A stretch of 64,000 nt of DNA, from assembly GCF_003367505.1 (NCBI RefSeq), contig NZ_PXXX01000014.1, positions 1-64,000 of the forward strand, written 5' to 3'. The notes beneath the pieces were generated by a model. The model had not been told where the DNA came from, made no database searches, and was given only the letters and a program-made list of their open reading frames with translations. The stretch is from Lysinibacillus capsici. Lineage in GTDB: Bacteria > Bacillota > Bacilli > Bacillales_A > Planococcaceae. A program made the translations under genes and the position numbers. This document shows, piece by piece, positions 52,734 through 61,887 of this stretch (its first letter is position 1; the number at the start of each line of letters is the position of its first letter).

Positions 52734-52770
52734 AAGCACGCTAGGTGGATAATGCCTAGCGTGCTTTTAA
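52734..52770 (+). terminator. Terminator of the collar-SLH operon
   Basis: AAGCACGCTAGG pairs with CCTAGCGTGCTT, followed by TT. The remaining stretch to 52903 has no gene; CGAACTCATGGGTTCG at 52875 is a small hairpin. Confidence 0.85.
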
Positions 52771-52903
52771 TTCGTTTGAAGAAATCAATTAATTTCTTAT
52801 TTAAATTACCAGATGTAGAAGTTTGAACATAAATTGATTGCCATCAATGGTATATACAGCTGGCTTTCTCTTCCCGAACTCATGGGTTCGAAGCATGCAT
52901 GCT

Positions 52904-53986
52904 TTAAAGACGTTCCTCTGTTTGAGGATCAAAGAAATGGATCTTTTCTTCCTTCATAAATAGGAAAACCTTGTCGGATGGATGAAAATTGTTATCAGCC
53001 TGTACTCGAGCTATAAAATTCTGATTTACTAAAGAACAATAGAGATAAGTTTCTGCTCCTAGTAATTCTGCAACATCAATCGTTGCAGTGAAAGTGTAAG
53101 GGGAAATAACATCAGTCATTTGTAAATCCTCAGGTCGTATACCCATAATAATCTCTTTCCCTAAATAATTTTTTTCCTTTAACAATGGTAAATGCATGGA
53201 TGGGATAGGGAAGCTTTGCTCGCCTAAAAGGATCTCGGTATCTGTTAGACGACAGTGGAAAAGGTTCATGGATGGTGAGCCAATAAAGCCTGCCACAAAC
53301 ATGTTAAGTGGTGTATTATATACTTCTTTAGGTGTCCCAATTTGTTGTATAAGGCCATCCTTCATCACTACCAGACGGGTAGCCATCGTCATAGCCTCTG
53401 TTTGGTCATGTGTGACATAGATCGTTGTCGTTTGAATTCGTTGATGGAGCTTCTGGATTTCTGCTCGCATTTGTACACGTAATTTGGCATCCAAATTAGA
53501 AAGAGGTTCATCCATTAAAAATACCTTAGCATCTCTGACAATTGCTCTTCCCAGTGCTACACGCTGACGTTGTCCACCAGATAGAGCTTTTGGTTTTCTT
53601 TTTAAATAATCCTCTAATCCTAAAATCTTAGCAGCTTCTTTAACACGACGATCTATTTCCTTTTTATCAACCTTTCGAAGCTTTAAGCTAAATGCCATAT
53701 TTTCATAGACTGTCATATGTGGATATAAAGCATAGCTTTGAAATACCATTGCAATGCTACGATCTTTTGATTCCACATCATTCATGAAAACATCGTCAAT
53801 GTATAGTTCTCCCTTTGATATATCCTCTAAGCCAGCAATCATACGTAAAGTTGTTGTCTTACCACAGCCAGAAGGGCCTACAAACACAATGAATTCTTTA
53901 TCATGGATATGCAAATTAAAATCAGTTACGGCCTGGATATTTTTATCGTAAATCTTATAGATATGCTCTAACCGTAATTCCGCCAT
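52904..53986 (-). CDS. Sugar ABC transporter ATPase (MsmK/UgpC type), unlinked to permeases
   Basis: A 360-residue ATPase: Walker A GPSGCGKTT, signature LSGGQRQRVALGRA, Walker B VFLMDEPLSNLD, then a C-terminal TOBE/OB regulatory region (about 235-360, IIMGIRPEDLQM). MsmK-type ATPases energise several carbohydrate importers at once. No permease lies beside it, while the ABC importer at 39840-43006 lacks an ATPase, so the two could work together. ATG 53986 follows AAAGGGGT. A regulator gene lies just upstream in the same direction. Confidence 0.92.
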   Translation of the reverse strand: MAELRLEHIYKIYDKNIQAVTDFNLHIHDKEFIVFVGPSGCGKTTTLRMIAGLEDISKGELYIDDVFMNDVESKDRSIAMVFQSYALYPHMTVYENMAFSLKLRKVDKKEIDRRVKEAAKILGLEDYLKRKPKALSGGQRQRVALGRAIVRDAKVFLMDEPLSNLDAKLRVQMRAEIQKLHQRIQTTTIYVTHDQTEAMTMATRLVVMKDGLIQQIGTPKEVYNTPLNMFVAGFIGSPSMNLFHCRLTDTEILLGEQSFPIPSMHLPLLKEKNYLGKEIIMGIRPEDLQMTDVISPYTFTATIDVAELLGAETYLYCSLVNQNFIARVQADNNFHPSDKVFLFMKEEKIHFFDPQTEERL

Positions 53987-54092
53987 ACATACTGCACCCC
54001 TTTACAAGTCATATTTTCATTGTAAATGACTTTAGAATAGAGTGATATGGAAAGCTTGCACAGTGTTGAAGGCATAATTTGTGCAGTTGGTC

Positions 54093-54956
54093 TTAAAGTG
54101 ATTCTAAGAAAATAATTGCGAGATAAACTTCTAGCCGATGGGAAAATTGCCGAATATCCTTTTGCGTCATTTGTTGAAATTTATCTAAGCGATTTTGTAA
54201 GGTATTACGGTGCATATACATTTTTTTAGAGGCTAATGTAATGTTTCCATCGCATTCAATCAATTTCTTAATTGTATGGAGTAATTCTGGCTGAGAAGTG
54301 GCTCTTTTTAGGATAGAGGAGATAAAAATTTCTTTCTCTTGATAGGCTAGATGCTGCGTTATATAAGGCACTAAAAGCTCTTGCTGTGTGAGTACATGCT
54401 TTGGTGTATAAGTCCAAATGGATGGTAGAAGGTGAACATACCAGTTAAATCGTTCCTTGGTTGTGGTGATGTTGTGTATAATATCAGAAATAAAAATTTT
54501 AAAATGAGTCTCTAAGTCTGCCATTATAGGATTAACATAATGAGTCAAATCTAAAAACTCCTCATTGTAGTCGATACACTCGATTATGCCAAATAATTGT
54601 GGCTGAAGCGATAGCAGTATAATATCCTTCCCAAGTAAAGCTTCGAAGACTGAACGCAATAATGTAGGTGTTGAAAAGTCTTTATCAAAGTGAAGAAATA
54701 ACAAACGATGCATAGGAAGATTAGTTGGAGCAATATCTGTTTTATCTGTAAAATAATCAAGCCAAATCATATCATAGTTATCGTATAAAACAGTGGGGCC
54801 TGAGAATATTCGCAATAGCTCATATTCATTTTGTGTCATTGTGTGTATGGGAATTTCGTAAAGCTGATTGTCAAAATTAAATACATAATTTCCATCAGTT
54901 TTACCTGAGAAGGGGCTTAATAATGGGAAACGTTTCTGTAATTTTTGAAGATCCAT
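54093..54956 (-). CDS. PucR/CdaR-type helix-turn-helix regulator
   Basis: A 287-residue protein with an unrecognised N-terminal sensor region and a C-terminal HTH_30 domain (about 230-285: LIECDGNITLASKKMYMHRN followed by TLQNRLDKFQQM). CdaR-type regulators control sugar-acid or nitrogen catabolism. It lies 106 bases upstream of the msmK-like gene, on the same strand, so control of that ATPase is a reasonable inference. ATG 54956 gives 8-base spacing from AAGGAG; GTG 54965 overlaps the SD. Confidence 0.82.
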   Translation of the reverse strand: MDLQKLQKRFPLLSPFSGKTDGNYVFNFDNQLYEIPIHTMTQNEYELLRIFSGPTVLYDNYDMIWLDYFTDKTDIAPTNLPMHRLLFLHFDKDFSTPTLLRSVFEALLGKDIILLSLQPQLFGIIECIDYNEEFLDLTHYVNPIMADLETHFKIFISDIIHNITTTKERFNWYVHLLPSIWTYTPKHVLTQQELLVPYITQHLAYQEKEIFISSILKRATSQPELLHTIKKLIECDGNITLASKKMYMHRNTLQNRLDKFQQMTQKDIRQFSHRLEVYLAIIFLESL

Positions 54957-55035
54957 GCATGCCACTCCTTATTTAAATAGAATGTAATAAGGTCAATTTA
55001 CTATAATTATATGATGAAATGCTTATAGTATTAAT

Positions 55036-55091
55036 ATAAAAAACACGGACATGAGCAAGTATGACAATCATACCTAGCTAATGTCCGTGTT
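55036..55091 (-). terminator. Terminator of the MMPL gene
   Basis: On the minus strand AACACGGACAT pairs with ATGTCCGTGTT, followed by TTTT. Confidence 0.85.
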
Positions 55092-55097
55092 ATCTAT

Positions 55098-57287
55098 TTA
55101 GGCATCTTTTTTAAATAACTTACCTGGCCAGAAAGCATATTTACCTAGTACTGTTGTGATGGCTGGTACAAGTAATGGTCTTACAATAAATGTATCGAGC
55201 AATACACCAATGGCTGTCACAACACCAAATTGAACAAGCACTTGAATCGGTAATGTTGCCAGCACCGCAAATGTACCTGCTAGGATGAGTCCAGCAGATG
55301 TAATAACGCTTCCTGTTCGGACAACACCTTCTTCTACAGCTGTTAAATGGTCAGTGGTTTTGCGCTTTTTCCAAATCTCTGAAATCATAAAGATATTATA
55401 ATCCTCTCCGAGAGCAACTAAGAACACAAAAGCATACAATGGAATAGCACCAGAAATTGCCTCGGCCCCCATGATATGATGTAAGATTAACCATCCAGCG
55501 CCTAATGCCCCAAAATAAGAAATAATAACAGTCGCTAATAGATAAACAGTTGCTGTAATAGAACGTAAATAGACAAATAATAATAATGCGATTAAGGCAA
55601 TCATGGTTGGCATGATTACTGTTTCATCTCGCTTAGTTATTTGTTGTGTATCATATTGACTAGCTGTTTCTCCACCAAGCCAAACATGTTTATCAGCGTT
55701 GTTGAGACCTTGTGCCTCTAGTATTTTAATAACCTCTTTTTGTAGTTCAGGAATATGAGCTAATGACTCCTGTGCATAAGGGTTGGCATCGAAATTGAGT
55801 TCATACAAGTGTATATTCTTATTTTTTTCGCCAATTTGTACATCTGCCACACTATCAATATAAGAGATAGCTTCAAGTTGTTGCTGGATATTGATATCAG
55901 TACCTTCTGTGTCTATTACTAATTGAACAGGTGCTAGTTCTCCAGGCGAAAAATTCTCTTCTATTAATGTAAATCCTTCTCTAGACGGCATATCTTTTGG
56001 GAAGGATGAAAGCAAATCAAATGTATATTGAATTCGCGGAACAAATGCCGCCAACCCTCCAAGTAAGATTACAGTTACAGCGATAACGACCCAAGGTTTA
56101 TGGGTAACAAAATGACCAATTTTATGACTAACCTTATGTGAAGGCTTATGCTGTTTCTTGCCCTTTTTCTTGGCCATTTCCTCCGTTCGAGGAGTGAAGG
56201 GGAAGAACGCTACTCGCCCAATAAGGACAAGAATTGCTGGTAGGACAACAAGTGCTGCGACCCCCATGACAAGCACACCAAAACTAAATGGTACGGCAAA
56301 GCGTTGAAATGCGCCATAATGGGCAAGACTAAGGGTCGCTAAACCTATAACTACTGTTAGGGCACTCATTAAAATAGCACCACCCGATTCTTTAACAGCT
56401 AGCTTCATTGCGACCGTCTTATCCTCAACATCAAAGAGTATTTCTCTATATTTTGAAATTAAAAATAAACAATAGTCAGTACCTGCACCAAATAGTAAAA
56501 CAGTCATAATGGAGACTGCCTGTGAATCTTTATCTATCCATCCCTGTTCAGCAAAAAAACCAAGTGTCGGGCTAATCACACCATAGGCAAGCCCTACAAC
56601 AATTAAAGGAATAATAGCTAGCAATGGAGAACGATAAATAATAATAAGTAATACTAAAACGAGTAATACAGTTGCGATCAATAGCTTCACATCTGCTTGT
56701 GAAAATAAACTGACAGCATCAGTGGCAATTCCCACTGGTCCAGAATAGCGCACATGGAGTGCATCGCTTGATAATTTATCATCTAATTGGACTTGATAGC
56801 CTTCCATTATTTTTGTCAGCTTATCTAAACTATCCTGTAGCATATCTGTTGCGACACCTTTTTCAAAAAACACAGGTGTAACAATTGTTGTACCATTTTC
56901 AGAAGCGGAAGCCATTAAAGCCTGAGGTGGCATTTGATCAAATGGTGGAACCATTGTTTGATGGGCTAAGGGCTTTGCTTGCAGCTCGTTGTATACACCT
57001 TGTATAGCCGAAAAATCATCAGGTGTTAAGCCATTTTCACGATGCCACACCAACAATAGAGGTGTTCCAGCATCATTAGGAAATTGCTCTGCAATAATGG
57101 ACGCAGCTTGCTCAGACATTTTGGTATTAGGTAAGTTTTTGCCTGACTCACTTTCTATACTATTGATTTGTGGCCAAGCAAATGAGAATACAACTACTAA
57201 TAGCACCCAAAAAGCTAGTGCTAATAATCTTCCCTTTTTACTTGCAACCATTGAGCCCCATTGCTCAAGTGGATGTTTTTTCATCAA
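55098..57287 (-). CDS. MMPL/RND-family exporter (YdfJ-like)
   Basis: A 729-residue protein with two repeats of one helix, a large external loop, then five or six helices: helix 1 about 18-38, loop to about 200, helices to about 400; second unit about 410-720. Functional segments include GAGTDYCLFLISKYREILF in repeat 1 and ALGEDYNIFMISEIWKKRK in repeat 2, with the conserved Asp-Tyr pair of the proton relay. MMPL proteins export lipids, siderophores or drugs. A positively charged loop (about 373-392) joins the repeats. ATG 57287 follows AGGTCTT-type SD; divergent from a TetR gene. Confidence 0.9.
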   Translation of the reverse strand: MMKKHPLEQWGSMVASKKGRLLALAFWVLLVVVFSFAWPQINSIESESGKNLPNTKMSEQAASIIAEQFPNDAGTPLLLVWHRENGLTPDDFSAIQGVYNELQAKPLAHQTMVPPFDQMPPQALMASASENGTTIVTPVFFEKGVATDMLQDSLDKLTKIMEGYQVQLDDKLSSDALHVRYSGPVGIATDAVSLFSQADVKLLIATVLLVLVLLIIIYRSPLLAIIPLIVVGLAYGVISPTLGFFAEQGWIDKDSQAVSIMTVLLFGAGTDYCLFLISKYREILFDVEDKTVAMKLAVKESGGAILMSALTVVIGLATLSLAHYGAFQRFAVPFSFGVLVMGVAALVVLPAILVLIGRVAFFPFTPRTEEMAKKKGKKQHKPSHKVSHKIGHFVTHKPWVVIAVTVILLGGLAAFVPRIQYTFDLLSSFPKDMPSREGFTLIEENFSPGELAPVQLVIDTEGTDINIQQQLEAISYIDSVADVQIGEKNKNIHLYELNFDANPYAQESLAHIPELQKEVIKILEAQGLNNADKHVWLGGETASQYDTQQITKRDETVIMPTMIALIALLLFVYLRSITATVYLLATVIISYFGALGAGWLILHHIMGAEAISGAIPLYAFVFLVALGEDYNIFMISEIWKKRKTTDHLTAVEEGVVRTGSVITSAGLILAGTFAVLATLPIQVLVQFGVVTAIGVLLDTFIVRPLLVPAITTVLGKYAFWPGKLFKKDA

Positions 57288-57405
57288 AAGACCTCCATTT
57301 CATGTAAGTGATTTAATTATATATACTAGAAGGTTAATTAATCAATCCATAAATATTAATATGTTATAATATGCGTAAAAAGAATGCTTAATTAAGGAGG
57401 CGAAC

Positions 57406-58029
57406 TTGTTGAAACAATCACCGCGTGTTCTCGGGAGACCTCGCCATGATGAAAATGCGAAACCTACAAAAGATATTGTCCTTGAAACGGCCACAAGACT
57501 TTTTATTAAAGAGGGCTACAAAAATATTTCAATGGATGATGTAGCAAAGGCTTGTAACGTAACAAAGGCGACTGTCTATTACTACTACCCAACTAAAGGG
57601 GATTTATATACATCTGCTTTAATCGCTATGATGGATCGTATCAAGCTATCTATTCTACAAATTTTAGAGCAGCCTAAACCATTTAAAGAACGACTCGAAC
57701 AGCTCGTTGAGGTTCATTTATCAGCCACTATCGATATTGATATGAAAAATTTTATGAAAGAGGCTACCATTAATTTATCGGAATCGCAGCTGAGACATGT
57801 TCAAGCATCCGAAAATGGTATGTATCAAACAATAGAGCATGCTATGCAAAAAGAGATGGAAAAGGGCACAATTCGAAAAGGAAATGCAAAGTTTTTCGCT
57901 CATAACTTTATGGCATTGATGACTGTAGGGTATTTTAAAGATGGGGATGGTAAAACTTTGCTAGGCTCAGTAGATGTGACGGCAAAGGAAGTAACAAATT
58001 TCTTCTGGCTTTCTGTTGAAAAACGTTAA
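57406..58029 (+). CDS. TetR-family regulator of the MMPL exporter
   Basis: A 207-residue repressor: helix-turn-helix in ISMDDVAKACNVTKATVYYYY (about 45-66) preceded by the basic GRPRHDENAKPTKD segment, with an all-helical ligand domain after it. It is divergent from the MMPL exporter across 118 bases that contain an AT-rich palindrome (GGTTAATTAATC at 57331), so it probably represses the exporter and itself. The start is TTG 57406 or TTG 57409 after AAGGAGG; the second gives 8-base spacing. Confidence 0.9.
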   Translation: MLKQSPRVLGRPRHDENAKPTKDIVLETATRLFIKEGYKNISMDDVAKACNVTKATVYYYYPTKGDLYTSALIAMMDRIKLSILQILEQPKPFKERLEQLVEVHLSATIDIDMKNFMKEATINLSESQLRHVQASENGMYQTIEHAMQKEMEKGTIRKGNAKFFAHNFMALMTVGYFKDGDGKTLLGSVDVTAKEVTNFFWLSVEKR

Positions 58030-58045
58030 CCAAAATAGGTTTGTA

Positions 58046-58084
58046 AAAGGAGTTATCTCATTCATTTGGGATACTTCTTTTTTA
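58046..58084 (+). terminator. Terminator after the TetR gene
   Basis: AAGGAGTTATCTCA pairs imperfectly with TGGGATACTTCTT, followed by a T-run. Confidence 0.65.
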
Positions 58085-58211
58085 GTGATGTAAGTCACAG
58101 ACAATCAGAGTGATTCTTCATTATAGTGGGGGTGTGGCCTAAAAAGTAGTGGAACATCGTAAATCAAAAGAACCTATAATAGCATAAAAACAGTGTAATG
58201 GAGGAATGACA

Positions 58212-58508
58212 ATGACAATTATACCAATCCAAGCAATGCTAGAAGAAAAGACAAAACATATTGGTAAATTAGGGAGTATCGCTGGTGCAGATATTTTGAA
58301 CATTCAATTGCGTGCAGGTGAAAAAATTCCTGGGCATCGTGCGGACAATGAAGTGCTAATTATTGTTCAATTTGGTGAAGTTCGCTTTATTGTTGAAGGT
58401 GTGGAAGAAATTTTAACACAAGATACAATTTTAACTTTAAAACCATCTGAAAAGCACAGCTTAGAAGCAGTTACAGACGTTCGTGTTATTGTCATTAAAT
58501 TAAAATAA
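58212..58508 (+). CDS. Small single-domain cupin protein
   Basis: A 98-residue protein that is one cupin barrel: LRAGEKIPGHRADNEVLIIV corresponds to the first cupin motif and LTLKPSEKHSLEAVTDVRVI to the second. The metal-binding His of motif 1 (PGHRA) and of motif 2 (EKHSL) are present, but motif 1 has fewer His/Glu ligands than typical enzymes. Role unknown; possibly a sensor or detoxifying protein. ATG 58212 is set by GGAGG at 58200-58204; ATG 58206 is too close. Confidence 0.85.
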   Translation: MTIIPIQAMLEEKTKHIGKLGSIAGADILNIQLRAGEKIPGHRADNEVLIIVQFGEVRFIVEGVEEILTQDTILTLKPSEKHSLEAVTDVRVIVIKLK

Positions 58509-58772
58509 AAAAAGCTCCTATATTCTAAAATCTACTTTGTTAGCCAAGAGGGATACATTTCTATTGACACTAACAAAAAAGATATAGCGTCCTTATTGAA
58601 TATTACTAGAGAAACCTAAAGCTGTCGTTTATCTGCTTTCCAAAGAGAAGGGGATATAGAGATGACAGGAAAAGGAATTATCAAAAAAAAAATTATGATG
58701 CGTTGGAAAATTTATTATAGCAAGACAGTTAATAGTTGATGAAATCAATGAATTTTGAAAAGATTGTCGAAA
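58509..58772. other. Intergenic stretch without a convincing gene
   Basis: The only frame with an SD-like site is a 25-codon ORF from ATG 58661 (MTGKGIIKKKIMMRWKIYYS...) after GAGAAGGGG. It is lysine-rich and short, and I would not call it a gene without more evidence. Confidence 0.3.
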
Positions 58773-58816
58773 TTGTGATATAGCTCATTGAAATAATGTA
58801 CAAACAGTCTTATAAT
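58773..58816 (+). promoter_or_regulatory. Sigma-A promoter with possible Rex half-site
   Basis: TTGAAA (58788-58793) and TATAAT (58811-58816) are both perfect or near-perfect hexamers with an ideal 17-base spacer. TTGTGATATAGCTCATTG (58773-58790) overlaps the -35 and matches the first half of the Rex operator (TTGTGA-N6-TCACAA). Rex controls NDH-2 genes in Bacillus, so NADH-dependent control is plausible; the second half is degenerate. Confidence 0.65.
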
Positions 58817-58856
58817 GAAGGTTGTAATGTCACCAAGACAAGATAAGGATGGTATT

Positions 58857-58958
58857 ATGATGCGCTTTTTGCGATTTAAAGTAAACATTGTAATAACAAG
58901 TCATACGAATCGCTATCCAGCCCTTGTGACTGGTGATTGTGTAAGATATACGCTGTAA
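58857..58958 (+). CDS. Possible 33-codon leader or small protein
   Basis: ATG 58857 (or 58860) opens MMRFLRFKVNIVITSHTNRY and ends in ...GDCVRYTL at TAA 58956-58958. AAGATAAGGATGG upstream is a fair SD. The frame lies exactly between a strong promoter and a terminator hairpin beginning two bases after its stop. It may be a small protein, a leader peptide, or incidental to a small RNA. Confidence 0.4.
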   Translation: MMRFLRFKVNIVITSHTNRYPALVTGDCVRYTL

Positions 58959-58959
58959 C

Positions 58960-58991
58960 GACTGTTAAGTTTTACCTTAATGGTCTTTTTT
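58960..58991 (+). terminator. Terminator/attenuator upstream of the yjlC-ndh pair
   Basis: GACTGTTAAG (58960-58969) pairs with CTTAATGGTC (58976-58985), followed by six Ts. It ends the short transcript from the 58788-58816 promoter or acts as an attenuator for the downstream genes. Confidence 0.75.
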
Positions 58992-59041
58992 ACATGTAAG
59001 CAATAAAAAATAGTACTAGTGATGGCAAAGGAGAGTTCAAA

Positions 59042-59470
59042 ATGTCAGAAACGAATAACCAAACACAGGCTGAACAAGTAACTGTGAGTAAAGAGCAATT
59101 AGATGTACTAGATCAATTATTAAAGCCTGAAGTTCAAGAATCACTAACAACTTTAGTTGAGCAATTACCAAAGTTAACTGAAATGATGACATTATTAACG
59201 AAATCATATGAGTTTGCTCAAGCTGTTGCAACAGACGAAGTGCTTAAAAACGATACTGTTGGAGCGGTAACAGAAATCGCTGGTCCTGTAGTGGGCTCTG
59301 CGAAAAACCTTGCAGCAACTGCAATTGAAGCGAAAGACCGTGCATCTGAAAGCCATGAAGTAATTGGTTTATTCGGTCTTGTGAAAATGTTAAAAGACCC
59401 TCAAGTTCAAAATGTTTTCCGTTTTGTTAATGCTTTCTTACAAGTAAGCTCAGAACGCAAAGCCAAATAA
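59042..59470 (+). CDS. yjlC: DUF1641 protein (YjlC-like)
   Basis: A 142-residue soluble, helical protein of the DUF1641 type, with the terminal motif VIGLFGLVKMLKDPQVQNVF (about 113-132). In B. subtilis yjlC precedes the NADH dehydrogenase gene ndh (yjlD) in one operon; the same order is found here, 45 bases apart. Its role is unknown, possibly assembly or membrane association of the dehydrogenase. ATG 59042 follows AAAGGAGAG. Confidence 0.88.
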   Translation: MSETNNQTQAEQVTVSKEQLDVLDQLLKPEVQESLTTLVEQLPKLTEMMTLLTKSYEFAQAVATDEVLKNDTVGAVTEIAGPVVGSAKNLAATAIEAKDRASESHEVIGLFGLVKMLKDPQVQNVFRFVNAFLQVSSERKAK

Positions 59471-59515
59471 GACTCAAGGTAAATTCAATTCGTAAGGACG
59501 GAGGATTAATTAATC

Positions 59516-60700
59516 ATGTCAAAAGAAATCGTCATCTTAGGTGCAGGTTACGCTGGCGTTTTAACTGCATTAACAGCACGTAAGTATCTATCAGCTGATG
59601 AAGCTAAAATTACTGTAGTAAACCAATTCCCAACACACCAAATTATCACTGAGCTTCACCGTTTAGCTGGTGGTACAATTGCAGAAGGTGCTGTTGCATT
59701 ACCACTTAAAAAAATCTTTAAAGGTTTAGATATCGACCTACACATTGCGAAAGTATCAAAATTTAATGTAGATACTAAAAAAGTTGATTTAGATAATGGT
59801 TATACATTAACTTATGACACACTTGTAGTATCTTTAGGTAGCCAAACTGGATTCTTTGGTATCCCAGGATTAGAAGAAAACTCTATGGTTCTGAAATCAG
59901 TAAATGATGCCAATAAAATCAACAAACATATTGAAGACCGCATTAAAGCATATGCACAATCTAAAGATGAAGCAGATGCAACAATCGTTATTGGTGGTGG
60001 CGGTTTAACAGGTGTTGAGCTTGTTGGTGAAATCGTGGACAACTTCCCGAAAATCGCTGCAAAACATGGTGTTAATTTTGCTGACCTTAAAATTAAACTT
60101 GTTGAAGCTGGTCCGAAAATCTTGCCAGTTCTTCCAGATACACTTATCCAACGCGCTACTGAAAGCTTAACTAAACGTGGCGTAGAATTTATTACAGGTA
60201 CACCAGTAACAGGTGTTGACGGCAACGTTATTTCTTTAAAAGACCGTGAACCAATTGTTGCAAATACACTTGTTTGGACAGGTGGGGTAGCTCCACTTCC
60301 AATCGTAGGCGAATCAGGTCTAGCTGCTGATCGTGGAAAAGCAACTATTAATGAATTCTTACAATCTACGTCACACGAAGATGTCTTTGTTATTGGTGAT
60401 GCATCTGTTGCACTACCAGCTGATGGAGGTCGTCCACTATACGCTCCAACAGCACAAGTTGCATGGCAAATGGGTGAATGTGCTGGTTATAATGTATTTG
60501 CACAATACAAAAACCAAGACATGAAAGCATTCTCAGCTGTAAACTCTGGCACACTTGCAAGCTTAGGTCGTAAAGATGCTGTTGCTACAATTGGTGCGAG
60601 CAACACAGAGCTTAAAGGCCTTCCTGCAACATTAATGAAAGAAGCTTCTAATATTCGTTACTTAACACATATTAAAGCTTTATTTGGTTTAGCCTATTAA
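59516..60700 (+). CDS. ndh: Type II NADH dehydrogenase-like FAD oxidoreductase
   Basis: A 394-residue pyridine nucleotide-disulfide-type flavoprotein: FAD-binding GAGYAGVLTALTARK at the N terminus, NADH-binding VIGGGGLTGVELVGE (about 158-172) and the second FAD site EDVFVIGDASVALPADGGR (about 290-308). This is the NDH-2 architecture, which passes electrons from NADH to menaquinone without pumping protons. The gene order (yjlC, then ndh) supports that over related sulfide:quinone reductases. SD GGACGGAGG. Confidence 0.92.
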   Translation: MSKEIVILGAGYAGVLTALTARKYLSADEAKITVVNQFPTHQIITELHRLAGGTIAEGAVALPLKKIFKGLDIDLHIAKVSKFNVDTKKVDLDNGYTLTYDTLVVSLGSQTGFFGIPGLEENSMVLKSVNDANKINKHIEDRIKAYAQSKDEADATIVIGGGGLTGVELVGEIVDNFPKIAAKHGVNFADLKIKLVEAGPKILPVLPDTLIQRATESLTKRGVEFITGTPVTGVDGNVISLKDREPIVANTLVWTGGVAPLPIVGESGLAADRGKATINEFLQSTSHEDVFVIGDASVALPADGGRPLYAPTAQVAWQMGECAGYNVFAQYKNQDMKAFSAVNSGTLASLGRKDAVATIGASNTELKGLPATLMKEASNIRYLTHIKALFGLAY

Positions 60701-60705
60701 AAAAC

Positions 60706-60761
60706 AAAACACTCACTACTATCACGCTATGTCGTTGTTAGTAGTGAGTGTTTGTTTTTTT
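60706..60761 (+). terminator. Terminator of the yjlC-ndh operon
   Basis: AAACACTCACTACT pairs with AGTAGTGAGTGTTT, followed by a T-run. Confidence 0.9.
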
Positions 60762-60838
60762 CTAAAGATGTATATTAATTACTTTAAATCCAGTAAAATA
60801 AATACATATTCAATATTCTATTTTCTGAGGTGATGGCT

Positions 60839-61792
60839 GTGTTAACAATGTTCCAAACAAAAAAAGTAGATATAGAGCAATTTAAGGCTAAAATTGATGA
60901 ACTGAATGCAAAGCTGGATAAGAAAGATCATGAATTTCAAATTTTTTTAAATGAGTTACATAAGGAAATCATTGAAACTATTGAACAACATAACAAGGTA
61001 AATGACCAGCATACTATTTTAGGAGAAATGGTCGCAGATATTGTAGGAGAGTTTAATAAAGTTGAGGATAGCACAATTCACTCCAATAAAATTTCTGAAA
61101 ATGCCCTAGATAAAGGCAATTTATTAATCTCTTCCTCGGATCAAATGATGACATTATCGGTTGAAAGCAAGCAGGCTGTTCAGGAAGTAGAGCATTTGAT
61201 TGATGCGTTGGGAGAGCAGTCTCAAAAAACGTCTTTAAGCATGAGTAATTTAAGTGAGCGCTCAAAGCAAATAGCTGAAATTGTAAATGTAATTGGAGAA
61301 ATATCAAATCAAACCAATTTACTAGCTTTGAATGCATCTATTGAGGCAGCAAGAGCAGGGGAGCATGGTAAAGGCTTTTCGGTTGTTGCCGAGGAAGTTC
61401 GCAAATTAGCTGAAAATACGAAAACAAGCACAGAAGATATTGCTAATTTAACAAAGAAAATCGAAGAACAAATTGGACTTGCTTACGAGGATAATAAAAA
61501 TAACATGCAGCTAGTAACGGAAGGCATTGATAAAAGTGCTAAAACATCAGTAAAAATTGATCAATTACTGCACATTATGACAAATGTTCAAACGGGAATA
61601 AATGAGCTATTAGCTTCAATTAAAGATCAGAAGCTATCAAACGAAGATGTTATACATAAATTTAATAGGACGACAGCTTTATTTGATGAAACAAATCGCG
61701 TTCTAACAAGCCATATTGATGAATCAGAAATTGTAACAAAAAAATTATTAGAGGCAGTTGATCAAGTAAAGCATTTCCCAACTGAAAGATAG
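60839..61792 (+). CDS. Soluble methyl-accepting chemotaxis-type signalling protein
   Basis: A 317-residue protein with no membrane segment. An N-terminal coiled coil (about 8-60) leads into an MCP signalling domain (about 90-290) with the hairpin tip [20 protein letters not shown] and [20 protein letters not shown], which binds CheA/CheW. The input is presumably cytoplasmic and there is no recognised sensor domain. GTG 60839 fits TGAGGTGAT upstream. Single gene; the mechanism of input is unclear. Confidence 0.88.
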   Translation: MLTMFQTKKVDIEQFKAKIDELNAKLDKKDHEFQIFLNELHKEIIETIEQHNKVNDQHTILGEMVADIVGEFNKVEDSTIHSNKISENALDKGNLLISSSDQMMTLSVESKQAVQEVEHLIDALGEQSQKTSLSMSNLSERSKQIAEIVNVIGEISNQTNLLALNASIEAARAGEHGKGFSVVAEEVRKLAENTKTSTEDIANLTKKIEEQIGLAYEDNKNNMQLVTEGIDKSAKTSVKIDQLLHIMTNVQTGINELLASIKDQKLSNEDVIHKFNRTTALFDETNRVLTSHIDESEIVTKKLLEAVDQVKHFPTER

Positions 61793-61820
61793 AGATTTTA
61801 ACTTCATTCTATGGAAATTT

Positions 61821-61882
61821 AAAAAGCAAGAACCCTGCATAGCAGCAACTTTTCAACTTCTTAGTGACTACTACAGGGTTCA
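61821..61882 (-). terminator. Terminator of the alanine symporter gene
   Basis: On the minus strand GAACCCTG pairs with CAGGGTTC around a long loop, followed by TTGCTTTTT. It may also stop the convergent MCP transcript. Confidence 0.65.
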
Positions 61883-61887
61883 TTTAA

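Noticed and set aside
52870..52905. tRNA-like T-arm sequence near the msmK stop
   Set aside because: CGAACTCATGGGTTCG forms a small hairpin but there is no cloverleaf around it.
58661..58738. A 25-codon lysine-rich ORF
   Set aside because: Too short, with no conserved feature and an unremarkable SD, to call a gene.
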